From assembly GCA_023436385.1 (NCBI GenBank), contig JAEZJH010000398.1, positions 1 through 10,513 on the forward strand: a stretch of 10,513 nt of DNA. Reading direction: 5' to 3'. The notes under the pieces are model-generated. The model was not told the origin of the DNA and made no database searches. It saw nothing but the letters and a program-made list of their open reading frames with translations. Below are positions 1 through 5,333 of this stretch, one piece after another. The position numbers and the translations under genes were made by a program. Position 1 is the first letter of the stretch. The number at the start of each line of letters is the position of its first letter. Source of the DNA: Pseudomonadota bacterium (lineage in GTDB: Bacteria > Myxococcota > Myxococcia > Myxococcales > Vulgatibacteraceae).

Positions 1-390
1 AACGACGAGCGCCTGGTCGCCCACGGCACCTCCCCCGCCGCCCACCTCCCGAAGACCTACCGGGCCCGGGTCGGCGCGGAGGTGACGGAGGAGCGCCTCG
101 CGCCGCTCCGGGCCGGCCTGCTCCTCGACGACGGCCCGACCCGTCCGGCGGAGGCCCGGGCCCGGGGCCCGCGGGACGTCGAGCTGGTGATCACCGAGGG
201 CCGCCACCACCAGGTGAAGCGGATGCTGGCCGCGGTGGGCCTGCCGGTCCTCGCGCTCCATCGCGCGGCGATCGGCGGGCTCTTCCTCGACGTGCCGGAG
301 CGCGGCCTCCGGCGGCTCGCCGACGAGGAGGTCCGCGACGCGCTCCGCTTCGATCCCGTGGCCCGGGCGGCGTTGCCGCTCGCGCCGTGA
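1..390 (+). CDS. rsuA: 16S rRNA pseudouridine synthase, RsuA-type (C-terminal part, 5' end outside window)
   Basis: The frame is open from base 1 and ends at TGA 388-390, giving 129 visible residues. RsuA-family enzymes convert uridine to pseudouridine in rRNA (U516 of 16S rRNA in E. coli) in the cytoplasm. Visible family signatures are the LTSP-like block GTSPAAHLPKTYRARV at residues 9-24, where the family reads roughly TSPxxHxxKxY, and EGRHHQVKRM at residues 66-75 followed by AVGLPV.ALHR..IGG. That second block is typical of RsuA rather than RluB, which usually reads EGRNREVRR. The S4 domain and the catalytic aspartate of the GRLDxxT motif would lie upstream, so catalytic competence cannot be judged. 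It converges with the ligase gene, with only 21 bp between the stop codons and no recognisable terminator. The family is clear; RsuA versus another Rsu/Rlu member is less certain. Confidence 0.88.
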   Translation, partial: NDERLVAHGTSPAAHLPKTYRARVGAEVTEERLAPLRAGLLLDDGPTRPAEARARGPRDVELVITEGRHHQVKRMLAAVGLPVLALHRAAIGGLFLDVPERGLRRLADEEVRDALRFDPVARAALPLAP

Positions 391-411
391 GCGGGCGGGG
401 GGAGCAAGCCT

Positions 412-1473
412 TCACTCCGGGTGAGACTCCACCGGCACCGCGCGCTCCGCCAGGCCCGCCAGCTCGCCCAGCGTGAACGGCCGGGGCGGCAGCACCTGGT
501 CGAAGCTGCACTGCCGGGCCGGCTTGTCGGCCCGGAACCGCACCAGCTGGGCCGCGTGGCGAAACCGGCCGCCCTGGAGCTGGTCGAACCGGACCTCGGC
601 CACCAGCTCCGGCCGCACCGGGATCCACGAGGTGTCGCGCCCCCGGGCCCAGCGGCTCGGGCCCGACGGCCCGAGGCCCTCCGCGAACCCCTCGCCGCCC
701 TCGAGGTGCCGGAGCTCGTCCCGGAGCTTCCGCCGCAGCCCGGCGCTGAAGGCGGAGACGTGGCCGACGTGCCGGAGCCGGCCCTGGTCGTCGTAGAGCC
801 CGAGGAGCAGCGAGGCGACGCCGCCGCCCTTCTCCGAGAGCCGGTAGCCCCCGACCACGCAATCGGCGGTGCGCTCGTGCTTGACCTTGATCAGCACCCG
901 CTCGCCGGAGACGTACGGCAGCTCCTCCCGCTTGGCGACCACCCCCTCGATCCCCGCGCCCTGGAACCGGTCGAACCAGCGGAGCGCCAGTGCGCCGTCG
1001 TCGGTCTGCGGGGTGAGCAGCACCTGCCCGCCGGCCTCGACCGATCGGGCGAGCCGCTCCCGCCGCTCCCGGAACGGCCGGCTCCGGAGGTCCTCGTCGC
1101 CCTTGGCCAGGAGGTCGAAGGCGACGAACGAGGCCGGAGTCTCCCGGGCCAGCCGGGTGATCCGCGAGGCCGCCGGGTGGATCCGCTGTAGCAGGGCGTC
1201 GAAGTCGAGGCCCCGCTCGCCCGGGACCACGATCTCGCCGTCCACCACCGCGCGGGCGGGTAGGGCGGCGAGGAGCGGCGCGCGCAGCTCGGGGAAGTAG
1301 CGCTCGAGCGGCTGCCCCTTGCGGCTGACCAGGGCGAGCCGCTCGCCCTCCCGGAAGACGAGCGCCCGAAATCCGTCCCACTTCGGCTCGTAGCGCCAGC
1401 CCGGGCCCAGGGGGATCTCGTCCGCGCTCCGGGCGAGCATCGGCTCGAGGGGTGGCTCGACGGGGAGCGCCAT
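412..1473 (-). CDS. ligC: Stand-alone ATP-dependent DNA ligase (LigC type)
   Basis: 353 aa. It seals DNA nicks through a ligase-AMP intermediate; in bacteria such enzymes assist the NAD-dependent LigA in repair. All nucleotidyltransferase motifs are visible: motif I EPKWDGFR with K31 as the predicted adenylated lysine, SRKG (50-53), motif III VDGEIVV (77-83), motif IIIa FVAFDLL (116-122), motif IV EGVVAKR (176-182) and motif V LIKVKH (194-199). The OB-fold domain follows (about 210-353) with FRHAAQLVRFRADK (304-317). The N-terminal PPLEPMLA and RIHPAASRI blocks resemble mycobacterial LigC more than LigD. There is no polymerase or phosphoesterase domain and no ku gene in the window. The ATG at 1471-1473 has no good Shine-Dalgarno sequence, but it matches where LigC proteins start, and no other in-frame start lies close upstream. 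It is divergent from the PBP gene across a 152-bp gap. Confidence 0.93.
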   Translation of the reverse strand: MALPVEPPLEPMLARSADEIPLGPGWRYEPKWDGFRALVFREGERLALVSRKGQPLERYFPELRAPLLAALPARAVVDGEIVVPGERGLDFDALLQRIHPAASRITRLARETPASFVAFDLLAKGDEDLRSRPFRERRERLARSVEAGGQVLLTPQTDDGALALRWFDRFQGAGIEGVVAKREELPYVSGERVLIKVKHERTADCVVGGYRLSEKGGGVASLLLGLYDDQGRLRHVGHVSAFSAGLRRKLRDELRHLEGGEGFAEGLGPSGPSRWARGRDTSWIPVRPELVAEVRFDQLQGGRFRHAAQLVRFRADKPARQCSFDQVLPPRPFTLGELAGLAERAVPVESHPE

Positions 1474-1571
1474 CCGGGAAGCCTGGCCACCGCCGCGCCG
1501 GCGCGCACGGCCCGCCGCTCGCCCGGCCGGTCGAGCCTCGTCCGCCCCTCGGGGAAAAGCGGACCGGAAAC

Positions 1572-1610
1572 TTGAAGGCGGACGCTGGCTCGAAGTAGGG
1601 TCGAACGACC
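1572..1610 (+). promoter_or_regulatory. Candidate promoter and small palindrome upstream of the PBP gene
   Basis: In the 152-bp gap between ligC and the PBP gene, TTGAAG (1572-1577) and TAGGGT (1596-1601) form a possible -35/-10 pair with an 18-bp spacer, about 25 bp before the start codon. GGTCG-AA-CGACC (1599-1610) is a perfect 5-bp inverted repeat overlapping the -10 and the expected transcription start. The match to consensus is moderate and the palindrome is short, so this is only a suggestion. No clear ligC promoter was recognised on the opposite strand in the same gap. Confidence 0.3.
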
Positions 1611-1625
1611 GACCGTCGCCGGAGA

Positions 1626-2939
1626 GTGCCGTTGCCGTTGCCCACCCCGGAACGCCCCCGCCTTCGTTTCGAGCTCGAACCCCGGCGCCCCGCCCGCGGG
1701 AAGCGTCTTGCCCTGCTCGTCGCCGCCGCGGTGGTGCTCCTCGCCGCCATCGGCGCCGCCCTCCCGGCGGAGCCGCCGAAGTCGCTGCCGCCGCCTCCGC
1801 CTCCGCCCGGGCCCGCGGAGATCGACTCCCTCGCGCTCCTCCGCCAGGCGACGAAGGGCCCGGATGGCAAGCTCCGGGCGACCCTGCCGGACGGCCGCGT
1901 CGCCACCCTCTCCATCGATTCGGCGCTCCAGCTGCAGGTCGAGAAGCTCCTCGCCGCGCGGCCGGTTCCCTACGGTGTCTCCGTCGCGGTCGAGCCGTCC
2001 ACCGGCCGGATCCTGGCCCTGGTCGAGCACTCCCGGGCGGCGCCGGAGGAGGCCCCCGGGCTCGCCGGCAGGCCCCTGTCGCCGGCGGCCTCGGTCTTCA
2101 AGGTGGTGACCGCGGCGGCGTTGCTCGAGCAAGGCGTCCCGGCGGGGGAGACGGTCTGCTTTCACGGCGGCAAGCACCGGATCCGGCCGGTGCACCTCCA
2201 GGACTCGTCCCGGGATCGACGCTGCCTGAGCCTCGCCCAGGCGATGGGCCACTCCGCCAACGTCGCCTTCGCCAAGCTGGCCGATCGGAAGCTCACCCCG
2301 GCGCTCCTCCGGGACGAGGCCGAGAAGCTCCTCTTCAACACGCCGATCTCGGTGGACGGCAGCGTCCTCGAGGCCTCGCCGGCGCTGATCCCCGAGGAGC
2401 CGTTCGACTTCGCCACCACCGCCGCCGGCTTCTCCCCGGAGGTCCGGCTGACGCCGCTCCACGGCGCGGTGCTCGCCGCCGCCGTGGCCAACGACGGCGT
2501 GGCCATGCCGCTCACCCTGATCGACGATCTCGACGGCCTGCCGGTGGAACGGCGGCCGGGCCAGCGGCTGATGACGCCGGAGGTGGCGGCCGACCTGGCG
2601 GCGATGCTGGAGCTGACCGTGAAGGAGGGGACTGCCCGCAAGGCCTTCCGGAACCGGCGCCTGCCGGCGTTCGCCGCTGCCGCCGCCGGGAAGACGGGCT
2701 CGCTCCACGAGCAGGAGCCGTTCCGCGACCACACCTGGTTCGTCGGCTACGCCCCCGCCGAAGCGCCGGAGGTGGCGGTCTCCACGGTGATCGTCAACGA
2801 GGGGATCTGGCACGTGAAGGCGCCTCATGTGGCCCGGGAGACCCTGCGGCTCGCCCTCGTCGCCGGCGAGGCCCGCGAGAAGGCCGCTTCCCGGGAGGCC
2901 GGCCCCGGCACCGGTCACGGGAACGCCGCGCCCGAATAG
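1626..2939 (+). CDS. Membrane-anchored penicillin-binding transpeptidase, no dimerisation domain
   Basis: 437 aa from GTG 1626. It is predicted to cross-link peptidoglycan peptides (D,D-transpeptidase) in the periplasm. Residues 1-27 are basic and cytoplasmic, 28-47 form one membrane helix (LALLVAAAVVLLAAIGAAL), 50-65 are a proline-rich linker, and about 95-415 are the transpeptidase domain. The serine-enzyme motifs are present: SVFK (S156-K159, nucleophile S156), SAN (210-212) and KTGS (356-359; many PBPs have KTGT). The N-terminal dimerisation domain of ordinary class B PBPs is missing, and no glycosyltransferase domain is present. Start choice: GTG 1626 has GGAG (1621-1624) only 1 nt away, too close. 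TTG 1632, two codons in, has the ideal 7-nt spacing and may be the real start. An in-frame stop at 1596-1598 limits extension. A sensor or beta-lactam-binding role cannot be excluded. Confidence 0.88.
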   Translation: MPLPLPTPERPRLRFELEPRRPARGKRLALLVAAAVVLLAAIGAALPAEPPKSLPPPPPPPGPAEIDSLALLRQATKGPDGKLRATLPDGRVATLSIDSALQLQVEKLLAARPVPYGVSVAVEPSTGRILALVEHSRAAPEEAPGLAGRPLSPAASVFKVVTAAALLEQGVPAGETVCFHGGKHRIRPVHLQDSSRDRRCLSLAQAMGHSANVAFAKLADRKLTPALLRDEAEKLLFNTPISVDGSVLEASPALIPEEPFDFATTAAGFSPEVRLTPLHGAVLAAAVANDGVAMPLTLIDDLDGLPVERRPGQRLMTPEVAADLAAMLELTVKEGTARKAFRNRRLPAFAAAAAGKTGSLHEQEPFRDHTWFVGYAPAEAPEVAVSTVIVNEGIWHVKAPHVARETLRLALVAGEAREKAASREAGPGTGHGNAAPE

Positions 2940-3033
2940 CGTCCGGCCGCACCCGCCTCGCCCAACGGTCCAGCGCCTCGACGGGCGCCCGGAGCTCTTG
3001 CCGGTTATCACCCGGGCCGGGGCCGTCGGCGAC

Positions 3034-3050
3034 GAATCGGAACGATTCCG
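3034..3050. repeat. Overlapping dyad upstream of the hemerythrin gene (candidate operator)
   Basis: GAATCG (3034-3039), GAA, CGATTC (3043-3048) is a perfect 6-bp inverted repeat. A second, shifted dyad shares its bases: CGGAA (3038-3042), CGA, TTCCG (3046-3050). It ends 34 bp before the hemerythrin ATG, in a 145-bp gap, where a repressor or activator site would be expected. No specific regulator motif was recognised. A dyad this short can occur by chance in GC-rich DNA, although this patch is AT-richer than its surroundings. Confidence 0.3.
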
Positions 3051-3084
3051 CCGGACCGAACGTTGGGCCCGGAGGAGGACGCCG

Positions 3085-3612
3085 ATGTTCGTTTCCCTGG
3101 GTGCCAAGAAGCCCGCCGAAGACCTGGCCGGGCTGCTCCTCGACTGCCACCAGCGGATCCGCCGGTTCACCGCCCTCGCCGGCCGGCTGGCAGCACCGGG
3201 GGACGCCGCGTCTGCCGAATTGGCCGAGGCCGCGGGCCGGGTCCTGCGCTATTTCGAGGGCGCGCTGCCGCTCCACGCCGCCGACGAGGACGAGACGATC
3301 CGGCCACGGCTGGTGGTCGCCCGGCCCGACCTCGCGGAGGTGCTGGCCCGGATGACGGAGCAGCACGGCCCGATCGACCAGGCGATCGCCCTGGGGGCCC
3401 CGGCCTGGCGGGCGATCGTCGCCGAGCCGTCGTGCGCTCCCGATCACGTCCCCGTCCTCGCGGAGGCGGCCGCCGAGCTGGATCGGCTGTTCGCCGTCCA
3501 CCTGCCGCCGGAGGAGACGCTGGTCTTCCCGGCGGTGGCCGCCCTCCCTCCCGAGCTCCAGGAGGAGATCCGGGCGGAGTTCCGGGCCCGGCGGACGCCG
3601 CCCGGGGCGTAG
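3085..3612 (+). CDS. Hemerythrin-like HHE domain protein
   Basis: 175 aa, cytoplasmic (no signal peptide). The family folds as a four-helix bundle holding a non-haem di-iron site that binds O2 or NO, or acts in iron or redox sensing. Candidate metal ligands are visible in the expected order: H22 (LLDCHQRIRRF), H64 and E68 (LPLHAADEDE), H94 (MTEQHGPID), H139 and E143 (FAVHLPPEE), which matches the H...HxxxE...H...HxxxE pattern. Start choice: the frame is open upstream to 2827, but ATG 3085 has GGAGG at 3074-3078 within a GGAGGAGG run, spacing 6 nt, and the N-terminus then fits a single compact domain. It stands alone after the PBP gene, with a 145-bp gap holding a small dyad. Whether it senses oxygen, handles NO or stores iron cannot be read from the sequence. 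Confidence 0.9.
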   Translation: MFVSLGAKKPAEDLAGLLLDCHQRIRRFTALAGRLAAPGDAASAELAEAAGRVLRYFEGALPLHAADEDETIRPRLVVARPDLAEVLARMTEQHGPIDQAIALGAPAWRAIVAEPSCAPDHVPVLAEAAAELDRLFAVHLPPEETLVFPAVAALPPELQEEIRAEFRARRTPPGA

Positions 3613-3742
3613 GTCCGATCCGCTCGGGCGCTCGCACCCCCCGTGCGGCCCTGACATCCCTGCCCCACCTCGGCGGAGGACGATCCCCCCGGGGGAGCGA
3701 TGGAGCGTAGGGATTTCGGCTGCTTGCGGTAGTGGCCCCGGC

Positions 3743-3758
3743 TGGCCGGCGCCTTGCA
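3743..3758 (+). promoter_or_regulatory. Sigma-54 (RpoN) promoter candidate of the OMP/cytochrome pair
   Basis: TGGCCGGCGCCTTGCA matches the sigma-54 consensus TGGCACG-N4-TTGCW at 10 of the 12 defined positions. GG (3744-3745) and GC (3756-3757) are separated by exactly 10 bp. Taking C3757 as -12, transcription would start near 3769, leaving a leader of about 23 nt that contains the GGGAGG ribosome binding site (3781-3786) before ATG 3792. Sigma-54 promoters need an enhancer-binding activator; its site would lie upstream, perhaps in 3613-3740, but none was identified. GC-rich DNA makes GG-N10-GC common, but the full TTGCA half and good position add weight. Confidence 0.55.
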
Positions 3759-3791
3759 CCCCCGTCTCCCGATCTCAACCGGGAGGACGGT

Positions 3792-4745
3792 ATGGCATCC
3801 CGCTTCGGTTCCCTCGCAGGCCTCGCCCTCGGCCTCGCCGCCCTGGCGTTGGCCCCGGCGCCCGCGCTCGCCGAACCGCCGCCCGCCGGCGCGAGGCTCC
3901 TCGTCTTCCCGTTCGAGGGCATCGACCTCCCGGAGGCGATGCGGCTCGGCGCCGCCCAGGCCTTCGGGATGTACCTGGCGGAGCAGGGGTACCAGGTCTT
4001 TCCGGTCCCCGAGGACGTGCGGCCGGGCTCGGACCTCGACGTGGCCCGCGACGCCGCGGGACGCTCCGGCGCCGACGCGTTCGTGCTCGGCTACGTGACC
4101 CGTCTCGGCGAGACCTCGATTGTCCAGGTCCGCGCCTACGCGCTGGCCGGCGACGCGCCGGTGTTCGCCGACCACCTCGCCGTCAGCCGCGCCGAGGACA
4201 TGGAGCCGGCGCTCCGGCGGATGGCCCGGGCCCTCGCCAGCGGCGGCCGGGCCTCCACCAAGCAGGACATCTACACGGTGACCGAGAAGGAGGAGCGGCA
4301 GCTCCGGCGCGAACGCGCCAACCGGTACTTCGGCGTGCGGCTGGGCGGCCTCTCCTTCGCCGCCGGCGGTCCCGACGAGCTCCTTACCGGCGCCGGGATC
4401 TACGGGCTCTACGACGCCCGCTTCGCCCTCTTCGACTTCGCGGCCTCGGCCTACGGCGGCGGCGGCGCGGCCTACTTGGCCCTCGATCTGGGCGGCTACT
4501 ACCCGCTCACCGACGGCGCGGTGTCGCCCTACCTCGGCGGCGGCCTCTCGCTCTCGTCCCTTCATCCCGCGACCGGCGACAGCGACGGCGGCCTGGGCGT
4601 GTTCGGCGGCGCCGGCGTGATCCTCGCCCGCACCTCCAGCGTCAACGTCCGGGCCGAGGTCCGCTACCTGCTCAACACCTACGAGACCGGCCGCGACGCC
4701 GAGCTCGGCCACGGGGTGGGGTTCAGCGCGGGCCTCAACTTCTAG
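3792..4745 (+). CDS. Outer membrane protein: soluble N-terminal domain plus small beta-barrel
   Basis: 317 aa. I recognise the architecture but no named family. Residues 1-27 are a signal peptide ending ALA|E. About 33-150 form an alternating beta/alpha domain (RLLVFPFEGIDL, then EAMRLGAAQAFGMYLAEQGYQV, GADAFVLGYVTRLG, VQVRAYAL) resembling the nucleotide-binding-like fold of TolB-N/CsgG-type periplasmic domains. Residues 155-178 are a charged linker (TEKEERQLRRERANRYF). About 178-317 is glycine- and aromatic-rich with alternating strands (FGVRLGGLSF, YLALDLGGYYPL, VSPYLGGGLSLSSL, VNVRAEVRYLL). It ends SAGLNF, the terminal Phe being the usual signal for BAM-dependent barrel insertion. ATG 3792 is chosen over upstream in-frame starts because GGGAGG (3781-3786) sits 5 nt before it and the signal peptide starts there. 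It lies behind a sigma-54 promoter and 77 bp before a cytochrome c gene, probably in one operon. Function is unknown. Confidence 0.82.
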   Translation: MASRFGSLAGLALGLAALALAPAPALAEPPPAGARLLVFPFEGIDLPEAMRLGAAQAFGMYLAEQGYQVFPVPEDVRPGSDLDVARDAAGRSGADAFVLGYVTRLGETSIVQVRAYALAGDAPVFADHLAVSRAEDMEPALRRMARALASGGRASTKQDIYTVTEKEERQLRRERANRYFGVRLGGLSFAAGGPDELLTGAGIYGLYDARFALFDFAASAYGGGGAAYLALDLGGYYPLTDGAVSPYLGGGLSLSSLHPATGDSDGGLGVFGGAGVILARTSSVNVRAEVRYLLNTYETGRDAELGHGVGFSAGLNF

Positions 4746-4753
4746 AGGCCCCT

Positions 4754-4772
4754 CCCGCGGGCTTCCGCCGGG
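4754..4772. repeat. Short hairpin after the OMP gene
   Basis: CCCGCGG (4754-4760), loop GCTT, then CCG-C-CGGG (4765-4772) can form a 7-bp stem with one bulged C, starting 8 bp after the OMP stop. There is no T tract, so a rho-independent terminator is unlikely. It could attenuate or stabilise the transcript between the OMP and cytochrome genes. Confidence 0.2.
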
Positions 4773-4822
4773 CAGCCGATCGTCCCCACCGTCCCCGGGC
4801 AAGCGAACGGAGAGGGACCAGG

Positions 4823-5152
4823 ATGAGGCTCGGCGGGTCGGTGGGTTGCGCGGTGCTCCTGGCGGCCCTGGCCTGTGGGGGCGACGACGAGGCGAACGGT
4901 CTGGGCGCGCTGGAGCTCGAGGGCGATGCCACCCGGGGCGCGCAGCTGTTCGAACTAAGGTGCGAGGTCTGCCACGGGGAGAACGGCGCCGGCGGCTCCC
5001 AGGGGATCGACCTGGGCGAGCACGTCCGCCACCATTCGGACCGGGAGCTGGTGCGGCTCATGGCCAACGGGGCCGGCCGCATGCCCTCGCCGGGGCTCTC
5101 CGACCAGGAGATCGCCGACGTCCTGGCCTTCCTCCGGGCGACCTTCCCCTGA
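4823..5152 (+). CDS. Small monohaem cytochrome c, exported, probable lipoprotein
   Basis: 109 aa. Class I cytochromes c carry electrons in the periplasm. The single CXXCH motif is CEVCH (C47, C50, H51) in FELRCEVCHGENGAGG. M87 in GAGRMPSPGLSDQEIADVLAFLR is the likely sixth haem ligand, and the last helix is typical of cytochrome c. The N-terminus (MRLGGSVGCAVLLAALAC|GGDD) is an export signal. C18 followed by GGDD suggests lipidation, but the -3 position is Ala rather than Leu, so plain secretion is possible. ATG 4823 follows AGAGGG (4811-4816) at 6-nt spacing. It lies 77 bp behind the OMP gene without a clear terminator between, so co-transcription from the sigma-54 promoter is likely. No oxidase, reductase or cytochrome maturation gene is nearby, so its redox partner is unknown. 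Confidence 0.9.
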   Translation: MRLGGSVGCAVLLAALACGGDDEANGLGALELEGDATRGAQLFELRCEVCHGENGAGGSQGIDLGEHVRHHSDRELVRLMANGAGRMPSPGLSDQEIADVLAFLRATFP

Positions 5153-5177
5153 CAGCGTGAGGCCCCTGCCGTGAGCA

Positions 5178-5285
5178 CCGGAGCCGGGGTACCGCGGAGC
5201 GGCGGGTGGATCCGCGGCTCCGGGAAGACCCCCTGCTTTCCAGGGGTTCCGGCGGTGTTCCCCCACGGTGCGGCGCCGTCGGGGG
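5178..5285. repeat. Three successive hairpins between cytochrome c and GNAT genes
   Basis: Three inverted repeats fill this gap. First, CCGGAGCC (5178-5185) with GGCTCCGG (5216-5223), enclosing CCGCGGA (5192-5198) with TCCGCGG (5211-5217); the two pairings share G5216-G5217, so they form one bulged stem or two alternatives. Second, CCCCTG (5230-5235), loop CTTTC, CAGGGG (5241-5246), then TT. Third, CCCCCACGG (5260-5268) with CCGTCGGGGG (5276-5285), one bulge, then TT. The T runs are too short for strong intrinsic terminators, but the cluster probably ends or slows transcription of the OMP/cytochrome unit, or controls the gene after it. Confidence 0.4.
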
Positions 5286-5333
5286 TTCTCGCCTCCTCGT
5301 TCGCCGCCCCACGGTGTAGAGTCGCGCCACGCC

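Noticed and set aside
1789..1812. CCG/CCT triplet run in the PBP gene as a tandem repeat
   Set aside because: It encodes the Pro-rich linker and is ordinary low-complexity coding sequence.
191..1915. 574-codon - strand open frame overlapping rsuA, ligC and the PBP start
   Set aside because: Arg/Gly/Pro/Ala-rich shadow of ligC in another frame, with no domain signature.
2827..3084. N-terminal extension of the hemerythrin frame into the PBP gene
   Set aside because: It would overlap the PBP 3' end in another frame, while ATG 3085 has a near-perfect ribosome binding site.
891..3170. Long open frame on the - strand (759 codons) across ligC, the gap and the PBP gene
   Set aside because: It overlaps well-supported genes, spans an intergenic gap, and reads as low-complexity Arg/Gly/Pro sequence; this is expected on the opposite strand of GC-rich genes.
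3684..3696. C-run/G-run palindrome (TCCCCC-C-GGGGGA) upstream of the OMP gene
   Set aside because: Homopolymer-based and very short; expected by chance at this GC content, although an activator site for sigma-54 would lie in this area.
3444..4802. 452-codon - strand open frame opposite the hemerythrin and OMP genes
   Set aside because: The + strand genes have ribosome binding sites, a signal peptide and metal-ligand patterns; this frame has none and covers their intergenic gap.
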